Assembly: GCA_041663645.1 (NCBI GenBank)
Contig: JBAYMH010000005.1
Location: forward strand, 5,156-69,155
DNA: 64,000 nucleotides
Reading direction: 5' to 3'
DNA from: Minisyncoccus sp023229485
GTDB lineage: Bacteria > Patescibacteriota > Minisyncoccia > Minisyncoccales > Minisyncoccaceae
The position numbers and the translations under genes were made by a program. Below, piece after piece: positions 22,755 through 30,672 of this stretch. Numbering within the stretch: position 1 is the stretch's first letter; the number at the start of each line of letters is the position of its first letter. Below the pieces are notes generated by a model, which searched no databases, was not told the DNA's origin, and saw only the letters and a program-made list of their open reading frames with translations.

Positions 22755-24779
22755 TTATTTTCTTTCTTCCCAGCCGAATTTATCGGAAAGGCCGTTTATT
22801 ATTTTTCTAACAATTGTGTCGATTTCCTCGGTATTTAATGTTTTTTCACTATGCTCAAGTATTATTTTTAGAGTAATACTTTTTTTATTGTTCGGCAACC
22901 CCTTCTTGTATACATCCAATATGCTTCCTTCGACATTAATTAAATCTGATTTTTCTATTTTTTCGATAACTTCTAATATTTCAGCATTGGTAATCGTGTC
23001 ATTAATAATTCCGGAGATATCCCTATGTGCTGATGGATGAAGTGATACTTTTTTGTATTCTTTTTCTTCTCTACATTGTTCTTGAATTTTATCAAAATCT
23101 AAGTCAAAAATCATAGCACTTGCTTCTAGCTGTGTTATTTCCGCAGTATCATCCGATAATTGTCCAAAACTGCCTATTTTGACCTTATTGCATACTATAT
23201 CTAATGAATTATTACTTTGCCAAGTATTTTCTTGAGAGGTAGTAAATTCGATTTTTTTAATTCCTAATTCTTTCAAAAAATATTCAATTTCTCCTTTCAA
23301 TTTAAGAAATTGCTCTTGGCTATTGAACGCTGGATTTATTACTATACCAGAAAGAGATTGTTTTTCAATAATTTTTTTATCATTTTTAATAAAAACTTTT
23401 CCCAACTCATAAAGCTTTATTTCTTTAAAGAATTTTAGATTTTCTTTTGCGTTTTTTAGTATTTGAGGCATTAATGTTGGTCGCAAATATTTTAAAAAGA
23501 TACTAACAGGATTTTTTATTTCTTCTGCTTCGAGATTAAAAAATCCGACTTCTTCATCTCCAAAAAAAGAGTAGTTATAAACCTCTGTCCATCCAATATT
23601 TTTTAAGATATCTTTTGTTTTGTTTTGCCAAAAGAGTTCTTCATTTTTTTTGATCATGGTAATAGGAACGCAGGGCATTACTGGATTTATTTTTTCATAA
23701 CCATAAATGCGTCCTATTTCTTCAATTAAATTTTCGGGAAGAACAACGTCTTGTCTCCAAGTTGGGACTTCAATTGAAATAATTTTTTTATTTGATTGTA
23801 ATACGTGAAATCCAAGTCGAGATAATATTGTTTCAATTTCTTTCTGAGGGATAGAAACACCGAGGGTTTTTTCAAGTAATTCAATTTCTAATTTTAATTT
23901 TATGGGTTTTACTTTTTCGGGATAAAAGTCGATTTTTCCTGCAAGAACACTTCCTTCTGTGATTTGGGCAATGATTGTAGCGGCCCTATCAATAGCGATA
24001 TCGGCTAAATTTGGATCTAGTTGATGCTCAAAACGCATTGAGGCATCTGTTCTAATATTTATTTTTCTAGCTGTTTGACTTATTAGTTTTGAAGTAAAAT
24101 TTGCCGATTCTAAAACAATGTTTTTAGTATTATTGTCGATTTCGGCTTTTTTACCTCCCTTAATTCCAGCAATGGCCATAGCCCCTTCTTCGTCGGATAT
24201 AGTTAGCGTGGTTTTGTCGAGAGTTGCTTCTAGACCCCCAAGCAATGATATTTTTTCTCCTGCTTTTGCTTTTTTAACAATAATCTTTTTATTTTTAATT
24301 TTGTCGTAGTCAAAAGCATGCAGGGGTTGTCCGAGTTCCAGCATTACAAAATTTGTAGCATCAACTACGTTATTGATTGAATTTATGTTGCAAGCGGCCA
24401 ATTTTTCGGAAATCCATTTTGGCGAGGGGCCTATTTTGACATTATTAATAACCCTACTAATATATCTTCGACAATCTTTATCTTTTACTTCTACTTCTAA
24501 GAAATCCTTTGTTTTAAGGCTTGGATGTTCTTTAAATTTTATTTCTGGATGAATAAGATTGTGTCCAATAATCGCAGATATTTCTCTTGCGACTCCAAGA
24601 TGCGATTGGCAATCTCCTGCCCTGTCGGGTAGGACATCAAGACTTAATATCCAATCATTTTTAATTTCTGAAATATTTTCATTTTCGAAGGAGTGCAATG
24701 TCAAAAGCTCGGCCAGTTTTTCTGGTCTTGGGAGGGGTTTTTTAAAAAATGAATTTAGCCAAGAGTATGAGATTAACAT
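22755..24779 (-). CDS. pheT: Phenylalanyl-tRNA synthetase beta subunit, short form
   Basis: Pairs with PheS to charge tRNA-Phe; carries the editing site (B3/B4) and the anticodon-binding domain. At 674 residues it is over 100 shorter than the usual 790-800. After MLISYSWLNSFFKKPLPRPE the sequence passes straight to ISEIKNDWILSLDVLPDRAGD, so the EMAP-like tRNA-binding domain near residues 40-150 is missing. The B3/B4, B5 and C-terminal FDX-ACB domains (ALHPSAHRDISGIIND-like, here SLHPSAHRDISG) are present. It follows pheS with one base between them. Confidence 0.95.
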   Translation of the reverse strand: MLISYSWLNSFFKKPLPRPEKLAELLTLHSFENENISEIKNDWILSLDVLPDRAGDCQSHLGVAREISAIIGHNLIHPEIKFKEHPSLKTKDFLEVEVKDKDCRRYISRVINNVKIGPSPKWISEKLAACNINSINNVVDATNFVMLELGQPLHAFDYDKIKNKKIIVKKAKAGEKISLLGGLEATLDKTTLTISDEEGAMAIAGIKGGKKAEIDNNTKNIVLESANFTSKLISQTARKINIRTDASMRFEHQLDPNLADIAIDRAATIIAQITEGSVLAGKIDFYPEKVKPIKLKLEIELLEKTLGVSIPQKEIETILSRLGFHVLQSNKKIISIEVPTWRQDVVLPENLIEEIGRIYGYEKINPVMPCVPITMIKKNEELFWQNKTKDILKNIGWTEVYNYSFFGDEEVGFFNLEAEEIKNPVSIFLKYLRPTLMPQILKNAKENLKFFKEIKLYELGKVFIKNDKKIIEKQSLSGIVINPAFNSQEQFLKLKGEIEYFLKELGIKKIEFTTSQENTWQSNNSLDIVCNKVKIGSFGQLSDDTAEITQLEASAMIFDLDFDKIQEQCREEKEYKKVSLHPSAHRDISGIINDTITNAEILEVIEKIEKSDLINVEGSILDVYKKGLPNNKKSITLKIILEHSEKTLNTEEIDTIVRKIINGLSDKFGWEERK

Positions 24780-24780
24780 T

Positions 24781-25803
24781 TTAGAATTGTTTTAAAAATT
24801 TAAGATTTCCGCTGTGAAAAAGACGAATATCGTTTATTTTGTATTTCATCATAGCTGGTCGATCAATTGAAAGTCCAAAAGCAAATCCTTTCCACTGATT
24901 AGGATCTAATCCGCCATTTTTGATAACGTTTGGATGAATCATGCCACAGCCGAGCAGTTCAACCCAGCCAGTTTTTTTGCAAGTAGAGCATCCCTTACCT
25001 CCACAAACAGAGCAGAGCATATCAACTTCAAAACTTGGCTCAGTAAAGGGAAAATAACTCGGCCTTAATCTAATTTCAACCTTTTTTTGAAAGAATTTTT
25101 GTAGAAATTTTTCTAAGATAGCTTTTAAGTTTGCAACGGAAACATTTTCATCGATATAGATTCCTTCTAATTGGTAAAAATTTATTTCATGAGAAGCGTC
25201 TGTTTTTTCATAACGATAAACACGTCCTGGGATAACAATTTTGATTGGAGGTTTCATTTTCTTCATATATCTCGTTTGAGCAGAAGAAGTTTGACTTCTC
25301 ATAACTCCCCCATTTTTAAGATAAAAAGTTTTTCCAAGAGATAATGCATCTCTAGCGGGATGTCCTTCGGGTATATTTAAGGAATCAAAATTGTGCCATT
25401 CGTCTTCAACCTCTAGCCCTTCAACAACCGAAAATCCCATCAGTTCAAATATGTGTTCCATTTCATTTTTTACCGTTGTTAGAGGGTGAATGTGCCCTAC
25501 TTCTGGGGGTTCGCCTGGGAGTTCGATGTTTACGCTATCGATGCTTTTTTGTGATATTTTTTGTGATATTTTGAAATTTTGCTCCATTTCAAAAACCAAT
25601 TGCTCCATTTCGTTTGAGAATTGATTGAGTTCTTGACCAAGATTTTTTTTCTCTTTCGCACTAAGATTTTTTAATTCTGAGAAAAGTTTTCTAATTTCAC
25701 CCTTTTTCCCTAAATATTCATTAGAAAATTCTTTAAGTTCTTTGGTATTAGCTATTTTCTTGATTTTACTTGCAATTGTATTTTTAATTTCTTGGAATTC
25801 CAT
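24781..25803 (-). CDS. pheS: Phenylalanyl-tRNA synthetase alpha subunit
   Basis: The catalytic class II subunit, 340 residues. An N-terminal coiled coil (about residues 1-85) is followed by motif 1 (GHIHPLTTVKNEMEHIFELMGF), motif 2 (RVYRYEKTDASHEINFYQLEG) and motif 3 (GFAFGLSIDRPAMMKYKINDIR). A CSVCGGKGCSTCKKTGW zinc-type insert is seen, as in some bacterial PheS. First gene of the pheS-pheT-gyrB-secE-nusG-rplK minus-strand run. Confidence 0.97.
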   Translation of the reverse strand: MEFQEIKNTIASKIKKIANTKELKEFSNEYLGKKGEIRKLFSELKNLSAKEKKNLGQELNQFSNEMEQLVFEMEQNFKISQKISQKSIDSVNIELPGEPPEVGHIHPLTTVKNEMEHIFELMGFSVVEGLEVEDEWHNFDSLNIPEGHPARDALSLGKTFYLKNGGVMRSQTSSAQTRYMKKMKPPIKIVIPGRVYRYEKTDASHEINFYQLEGIYIDENVSVANLKAILEKFLQKFFQKKVEIRLRPSYFPFTEPSFEVDMLCSVCGGKGCSTCKKTGWVELLGCGMIHPNVIKNGGLDPNQWKGFAFGLSIDRPAMMKYKINDIRLFHSGNLKFLKQF

Positions 25804-25989
25804 ATTATTTCTATCTTATTCTAACTTAAACGAAGCCAAAGGTCAATGTTGTATTGATATATAACGATTGATAAATCGTGCAATTACTTGGCATTAAAAA
25901 ATAACCCCATCTTTTGGTTATATTGAGAAAGGTAGTCGAAAAGTAGTTTTTGCGTTATAATATTTTTAAATTATAATTGATTTAAAAAT

Positions 25990-26415
25990 ATGAAAGAAAA
26001 GTCTTGTGGTATTATACCAATCCATAGAAAAAGTGGTGAGGTTTATTTTTTATTAATTAAGCATCTTATTGGTCATTGGGGGTTTCCCAAGGGGCATGTT
26101 GAGAATAATGAAACCGAACAGGAAACCGCACTGCGTGAATTTACTGAAGAAGTGGGAATAAAAGATTGTGAAATTATAAAAGGATTTAAGCATTTTCAAA
26201 ATTACTATTTTTATCGAAAAGAAGGCAAGGTTTTTAAGGAGGTTATTTTTTTCTTAGGAATAGTTCGAAATATTGATAATATAAAGATACAAGAAGAGGA
26301 GATTTCTGAATTTGGCTGGTTTACCTATAATGAGGTTTTGGACAAAATTTCTTTTGAAAGCGATAAAAAAATGGTTGATGATGCCATTAAATTCTTAGAA
26401 GATCATGATATTTAG
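25990..26415 (+). CDS. Nudix hydrolase (bis(5'-nucleosyl)-tetraphosphatase-like)
   Basis: A 141-residue NTP/NDP-X pyrophosphohydrolase. A perfect Nudix box spans G35 to I57: GHVENNE, then RE at 49-50, EE at 53-54 and GI at 56-57. KSCGIIPIHRKSGEVYFLLIKH followed by WGFPKGHVE resembles Ap4A hydrolases, which would limit alarmone or dinucleotide levels. Substrate is not proved. It lies before an orphan gene and the tRNA cluster. Confidence 0.88.
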   Translation: MKEKSCGIIPIHRKSGEVYFLLIKHLIGHWGFPKGHVENNETEQETALREFTEEVGIKDCEIIKGFKHFQNYYFYRKEGKVFKEVIFFLGIVRNIDNIKIQEEEISEFGWFTYNEVLDKISFESDKKMVDDAIKFLEDHDI

Positions 26416-26480
26416 TGAAATCAAGGTATGATTTGAAAACTTGAAAGTTATCTGATTGTGTGTTATTTTGTTTTTGGTTC

Positions 26481-26861
26481 ATGAAGCTAAGAAAGATTGA
26501 AATAAAGAGTAAATTTAAGATTCTAAGTCCTTTTTCGAGCACTGAAGAGTATAAAGATGATTTTATTTCTTTACAAAATAGAATTAATAGTCTCCCAAGG
26601 TTAATCCTTTTATTGAATTGGCTTGACAACCTGGCCTTTACTCAGACTGATGCGATAAAATCTAATAACATCTTGTCTGAATTCTCATCTAACATTGAAT
26701 GTGTCTTTAGGCATCGCTTAAAGAGAAAAATTTTAATGTTAAGAAAAAATAGTAATAGTATTTTTTTGATTTTTAAGGATAAAGAATTGGTTGATATTTG
26801 TTGTGTTGGAAAAAAAGATGATTGTCTGTTATTGCTCAATAGCGTGTTGTTATTTGTGTAG
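26481..26861 (+). CDS. Uncharacterised small protein
   Basis: A frame of 126 residues from ATG 26481 (MKLRKIEIKSKFKILSPFSS). A promoter-like pair (TTGAAA, 17 nt, TATTTT) ends just upstream, giving a very short leader; an alternative start is the in-frame TTG at 26460. It is rich in Lys, Leu and Asn and has no recognisable motif, signal peptide or membrane span. It precedes the tRNA cluster but is probably transcribed separately. Confidence 0.5.
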   Translation: MKLRKIEIKSKFKILSPFSSTEEYKDDFISLQNRINSLPRLILLLNWLDNLAFTQTDAIKSNNILSEFSSNIECVFRHRLKRKILMLRKNSNSIFLIFKDKELVDICCVGKKDDCLLLLNSVLLFV

Positions 26862-26909
26862 ATTATATTGCTGAGTAGAAATTCGAAAAGCAATTTTTTT
26901 TGTAAAAAC

Positions 26910-26937
26910 TTGATTTTATTTCATTTTCTGTTAAAAT
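26910..26937 (+). promoter_or_regulatory. Promoter of the tRNA cluster
   Basis: TTGATT (26910-26915), 16 nt, TAAAAT (26932-26937), about 19 bases before the first tRNA-like sequence. Confidence 0.6.
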
Positions 26938-26955
26938 ACTTATTGTTATTTACAT

Positions 26956-27026
26956 AGCGGTTTAGAGGAGTAGTACCTCGCCAGTCTCATAAGCTGGAGA
27001 CCCTAGTGCAATTCTAGGAACCGCAA
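26956..27026 (+). tRNA. tRNA-Met (CAT)-like, possibly the initiator, with unusual D and T loops
   Basis: It folds as a cloverleaf: acceptor GCGGTT/AACCGC (6 bp) with an A1-A72 mismatch, D stem GAGG/CCTC, anticodon stem CCAGT/GCTGG with loop CTCATAA, and T stem CCTAG/CTAGG. The 1-72 mismatch is an initiator hallmark. However, the three G-C pairs expected in an initiator anticodon stem are missing, the D loop AGTAGTA lacks the GG pair and the T loop is TGCAATT rather than TTCRANN. It could be a divergent initiator, a specialised tRNA or a decaying copy. CCA is not encoded. Confidence 0.6.
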
Positions 27027-27059
27027 CATTGTTTTATTGGAGCTCTCGCTTCAAGAAGC

Positions 27060-27132
27060 GCCTGAGTAGCTCAGTGGTTAGAGCACTCGTTTCATAAGCG
27101 AGTTGTCGTGGGTCCGACTCCCACCCCAGGCA
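27060..27132 (+). tRNA. tRNA-Met (CAT), elongator-type
   Basis: A normal cloverleaf: acceptor GCCTGAG/CCCAGGC with one A-C mismatch, D arm GCTC/GAGC with AGTGGTTA, anticodon stem CTCGT/GCGAG with loop TTCATAA, T arm GTGGG/CCCAC with TCCGACT. A paired 1-72 position indicates an elongator. With anticodon CAT it could instead be tRNA-Ile2 after lysidine modification. CCA is not encoded directly after the discriminator. Confidence 0.9.
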
Positions 27133-27185
27133 CACCAACTGATGCAATTGATTGATTTTATATTGTGTGCTAAATATCTATTATT

Positions 27186-27262
27186 GGATCCGTAGCGAAA
27201 TTGGTTATCGCGCCTCCCTGTCACGGAGGAGACTGCCGGTTCGAGTCCGGTCGGGTCCGCCA
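27186..27262 (+). tRNA. tRNA-Asp (GTC)
   Basis: Acceptor GGATCCG/CGGGTCC, anticodon stem CCTCC/GGAGG with loop CTGTCAC, T arm GCCGG/CCGGT with TTCGAGT, and an encoded CCA end. The last tRNA before the terminator at 27266. Confidence 0.95.
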
Positions 27263-27265
27263 AAG

Positions 27266-27289
27266 AAAAACTACCCATGGGTAGTTTTT
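27266..27289. terminator. Terminator after tRNA-Asp
   Basis: An 11-bp stem AAAAACTACCC/GGGTAGTTTTT with a 2-nt loop and flanking T run. It can act on both strands and also lies downstream of tmk. Confidence 0.8.
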
Positions 27290-27329
27290 GTTTAATTCGA
27301 TAATAGAATTGTTCGTTTTTGGGCCTTAC

Positions 27330-27956
27330 TTATATAATGTTATTGACTATTTTAGCAATTTCCGTCGAAACCTCGTCTATACTTCTTTCGGCGTCAACTA
27401 TTTCTTGCCTACAATACATGTTTTGCTTTGCGTAATCGGTATACTTTTCTGCTATTTTTCGTAGAAAATCTAAATCAGCTTCGAATCTATCAAGGTTTCC
27501 CTTTTCAGCCATTTTTCTTTTAGCCGACGTTTCGGCTGAAATGCTTAAATATATAGCAATGTCTGGCTTGGGAATCGGAAAGGTCTTGATTAATTGTTCA
27601 ATTTTTTCATATTCAACTCCTTGTATTCCTTGATAGGTCATTGTTGTTGTTACGTATCTGTCACAAACTATGATGTATCCTTCACTAAGAGCTTGTTCTA
27701 TGTCCTTTTTACTGTTTAAAAATCCAGCATAATGAAAAATTGTTTGAATTTCTGGACTAAGATTATCATTACTGTGAAGATATGAATCTAAGAACTTACC
27801 GATTGAGCTGTCGTAATCTGGAAATGAAAATGTTTTTACTTTTTTACCTTTTTTTTCCAAAAATTCACTTAATTTTTTTGTCTGAGTTTCTCCTCCGCAA
27901 CCATCAATACCGTCAAGTATGATTAATTTTCCAAGACTAATATTTTTATCTTCCAT
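27330..27956 (-). CDS. tmk: Thymidylate kinase with altered Walker A motif
   Basis: Phosphorylates dTMP to dTDP. 208 residues, family length. The DRY motif (IVCDRYVTTTMTYQG) and a LID region with several charged residues (SAKRKMAEKGNLDRFE) are typical. The P-loop reads GIDGCGGETQT (residues 16-26): the invariant lysine after GxxGxG is glycine (codon GGA) and the next residue is Glu. This departs from GxxGxGK[ST] and may change activity or indicate use of another residue for phosphate binding. It is in the cluster gltX-hyp-gatC-gatA-hyp-tmk. Confidence 0.85.
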   Translation of the reverse strand: MEDKNISLGKLIILDGIDGCGGETQTKKLSEFLEKKGKKVKTFSFPDYDSSIGKFLDSYLHSNDNLSPEIQTIFHYAGFLNSKKDIEQALSEGYIIVCDRYVTTTMTYQGIQGVEYEKIEQLIKTFPIPKPDIAIYLSISAETSAKRKMAEKGNLDRFEADLDFLRKIAEKYTDYAKQNMYCRQEIVDAERSIDEVSTEIAKIVNNII

Positions 27957-27963
27957 TTTTAAA

Positions 27964-28470
27964 TTAGATTATATGTAATTTTATTAGTGAATCCCTCATT
28001 AATATAAAAAGCTCTCTTGTTCTTCCAATATTGACCGTATAGGATGGATCTTGTTTTACATAATCAGCAATTTCAATTAAATCTTTAACCGCACTTACGT
28101 TTGGAAATTGTTCTTCTGATAACTCCCCTAACATTTCCTCAGTAAGCTTCATTTCCTTTAAAATGTCCCATAATAAATATTGATTTTTGACTAGAGCCAT
28201 CTTAGTATCGATTTGATTTTTTTTATTTATCAAGTCAATAATATTTTGAAATCTTTCAGGAATAGTTTTTGTTTCAGCCGGACTTTTAAGGTGAAAAAAA
28301 TGATTGTATTTTCTAACCCATTCTGAGACGGCGAATTTTTCTATCTTATAGTATTTATTTGCACCATAAATAAAAGCTATCGCTAATATAACCGATAATA
28401 CTTTGAATGGAAGGAGAAAATTATTTAATTCTGTTGATGTTAAAAATAAATTAAGTTCGTCAATGAACAT
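27964..28470 (-). CDS. Uncharacterised single-span membrane protein
   Basis: 168 residues. One hydrophobic segment near residues 19-38 (LLPFKVLSVILAIAFIYGA), then a cytoplasmic or external helical domain of about 125 residues (SEWVRKYNHFFHLKSPAETK onward). I do not recognise a family. It lies 8 nt before tmk and about 70 nt after gatA and is probably cotranscribed with tmk. Confidence 0.7.
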   Translation of the reverse strand: MFIDELNLFLTSTELNNFLLPFKVLSVILAIAFIYGANKYYKIEKFAVSEWVRKYNHFFHLKSPAETKTIPERFQNIIDLINKKNQIDTKMALVKNQYLLWDILKEMKLTEEMLGELSEEQFPNVSAVKDLIEIADYVKQDPSYTVNIGRTRELFILMRDSLIKLHII

Positions 28471-28543
28471 AGATATTAAGATGGACTAATAATAACAAAT
28501 TCATTTTAACAGATTCTCTATAACTAATAAATAGATTGTTTAC

Positions 28544-29980
28544 TTAATTAAGGAGGTTCTGGGTTTCAAAAATTTTAGCTATTTCAAATAATTTTTTTTC
28601 ACAAAAAGGCGGGGCGATTATTTGTAATCCAATCGGTAATCCGTTTTTTGATTTTCCACAAGGGATTGATATAGCGGGAAGTCCAGCAAGGTTTATTGCT
28701 GCTGTGTATATATCAGCCAAATACATTGCGAGCGGATCGTTTGACATCTCCCCTATTTTAAATGGTAAACAAGGAGATACTGGTCCTAAAATGACATCTA
28801 CTTTTTCGAAAGCTTTTTCAAAATCTTGTTTGATTAACGTTCTGACTTTTAAAGCTTTTTTATAATAAGCATCATAGTACCCAGATGAAAGTGTATATGT
28901 TCCAAGCATAATTCTTTTCCTAACTTCTGGTCCGAATCCCGCAGTTCTGTTTTCAAAATATAAATCGTTAATTGATTGAGAATTTTCAAGCTTGCCTTGG
29001 GTACCATATTTTAATCCGTCAAAACGAGCTAAATTTGCACTTGCCTCGGATGTTGCGATTATGTAGTAACAAGCAACGATATATTCTGTATGTGGAAGTG
29101 TAATGTCGATAATTTCTGCTCCTTTTTTTTCATAGAAATTAATAGCATTTTTAATAGAAGCTTCTATCTCTTTATCTAATCCTGCAGAAAAATATTCCTT
29201 TGGTACTCCAATGCGAAGTTTTTTGTCTTTATTGGAATAGGTGGCTTCAAAATTAGTACTAGTTGAATCTAGTCTATCCTGTCCTTTTAGAATATTGAAC
29301 ACGATTTCACAATCTTCGACCGTTTTTCCGAGTGGTCCAATTTGATCTAATGATGAGGCATAAGCAATAAGTCCGTATCTTGAAACTGCACCATAGGTCG
29401 GCTTAAGTCCTACTACACCACAAAAGGATGCTGGTTGACGAATAGAACCTCCAGTATCCGATCCGAGTGCATAGACACTTAAATCACCTCCTACGCTGGC
29501 AGCTGAACCACCTGACGATCCGCCTGGAACTCTTTCTAAGTCATGAGGATTCTTGGTTACAAAGAAGGCTGATTTTTCACAAGATCCGCCCATAGCAAAC
29601 TCATCAAGATTTGTCTTCCCTAAAAATACCCCTCCAGCATTTTTAATTTTTTCAATAACAGTTGCGTCATAAATAGCGGTATAGTTTTCAAGAATTTTTG
29701 AGCCAGCGGTACATTTTTCACCCTTTATCATTATATTATCCTTGACAGCACAAGGTATGCCCTCTATTTCTGATAGGGGTTCGTTTTTTAAAATCTTTTC
29801 ATCCGCCTTTTTTGCCTGAGAGATGGCAGTATCTTCACAAACTGAAAGATAGGCTTTGATGTCTTTATCTTTTTCTTTTATTTTTTTTAAATATGCTTGA
29901 GTTAATTCGACAGATGAAAATTCTTTATTTTTTAGGCTATTATTTGCCTGTTTGATGGTAAGATTTGTTAAATTAGTCAT
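28544..29980 (-). CDS. gatA: Glutamyl/aspartyl-tRNA amidotransferase subunit A
   Basis: The amidase subunit of GatCAB, releasing ammonia from glutamine. 478 residues. The Ser-cisSer-Lys triad is complete: K80 (CAVKDNI), S155 (GGSSGGSAA) and S179 (SDTGGSIRQP). GLKPTYGAVSRYGL follows. Its start overlaps the end of gatC by 8 nt. Together with gatB and gltX it supports synthesis of Gln-tRNA(Gln) through misacylated Glu-tRNA. Confidence 0.97.
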   Translation of the reverse strand: MTNLTNLTIKQANNSLKNKEFSSVELTQAYLKKIKEKDKDIKAYLSVCEDTAISQAKKADEKILKNEPLSEIEGIPCAVKDNIMIKGEKCTAGSKILENYTAIYDATVIEKIKNAGGVFLGKTNLDEFAMGGSCEKSAFFVTKNPHDLERVPGGSSGGSAASVGGDLSVYALGSDTGGSIRQPASFCGVVGLKPTYGAVSRYGLIAYASSLDQIGPLGKTVEDCEIVFNILKGQDRLDSTSTNFEATYSNKDKKLRIGVPKEYFSAGLDKEIEASIKNAINFYEKKGAEIIDITLPHTEYIVACYYIIATSEASANLARFDGLKYGTQGKLENSQSINDLYFENRTAGFGPEVRKRIMLGTYTLSSGYYDAYYKKALKVRTLIKQDFEKAFEKVDVILGPVSPCLPFKIGEMSNDPLAMYLADIYTAAINLAGLPAISIPCGKSKNGLPIGLQIIAPPFCEKKLFEIAKIFETQNLLN

Positions 29981-30260
29981 TGTATAATACTTTTTTGACT
30001 TCTAAATATCCATTTTTTTGTTTTGGCATTGCGTCTATCAATAGCTTAGTATCAAATCTTTTAGCTATGTCTTCTCTTTCAACATTTTCTGTTTTGGAAA
30101 GATTTGCTGTTTCGCTAATCTCAGGAATATCTACTTCTTTCAGTTTATCTACGTATTCCAAAATTGAAGAAAAATCCTTTCTTAGTTTTTCTATTTCTTG
30201 CTCGCTTATGTTTAGATATGCAAGTTTTGCAATACTTTTAATTTCTTTTTCAGAGATCAT
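29973..30260 (-). CDS. gatC: Glutamyl/aspartyl-tRNA amidotransferase subunit C
   Basis: A 95-residue stabilising belt subunit of GatCAB. The pattern IKSIAKLAYLNISEQEIEKL and FSSILEYVDKLKEVDI is diagnostic. It overlaps gatA. An 82-bp gap upstream contains a degenerate AGGTAAAC...CAGGAATGATAAA repeat. Confidence 0.92.
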   Translation of the reverse strand: MISEKEIKSIAKLAYLNISEQEIEKLRKDFSSILEYVDKLKEVDIPEISETANLSKTENVEREDIAKRFDTKLLIDAMPKQKNGYLEVKKVLYND

Positions 30261-30342
30261 AATTACTAAATATTAAATTTCAAAATTCTAAAGGCAGGTA
30301 AACCTTCCTTGGGCAGGTAAACAGGAATGATAAAGGAAAGGG

Positions 30343-30672
30343 TTATTTGGTTGTGGGTTCTTTTCCGGTTATTGCCTTATGTAATGTGTCAAAAAATGTG
30401 CAATTTTTTTTGTCTTCATTTTTTCCCTCTTCGTTTTTACTCATATCAATTTTTTTAAATTTATTTTTTTCTAGCCAGTTGTTTGCCTTGTCCCAAACAT
30501 CTGTTTTGAATGAACAAGCAACCCCCTTTAAGAATGGCTCGGCATCATTTTTCCAGATATTAATTATTTTATCATTAATTGTTTGATTTGATTGAACATT
30601 TTCTTGTGCATGCACAAAATTAATTGATGAAAAAGCTATAATAATTAATACTAATGATAATCTTTTAAGCAT
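30343..30672 (-). CDS. Small secreted protein, unknown function
   Basis: 109 residues with a clear signal peptide (MLKRLSLVLIIIAFSSINFV, cleavage likely after HAQ). The mature part is Lys/Asn-rich, contains two cysteines (VACSFKTDVWDK and KKNCTFFDTL) and ends KAITGKEPTTK. It overlaps the gltX stop by 8 nt, so it is translationally coupled to it. No family recognised. Confidence 0.7.
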   Translation of the reverse strand: MLKRLSLVLIIIAFSSINFVHAQENVQSNQTINDKIINIWKNDAEPFLKGVACSFKTDVWDKANNWLEKNKFKKIDMSKNEEGKNEDKKNCTFFDTLHKAITGKEPTTK

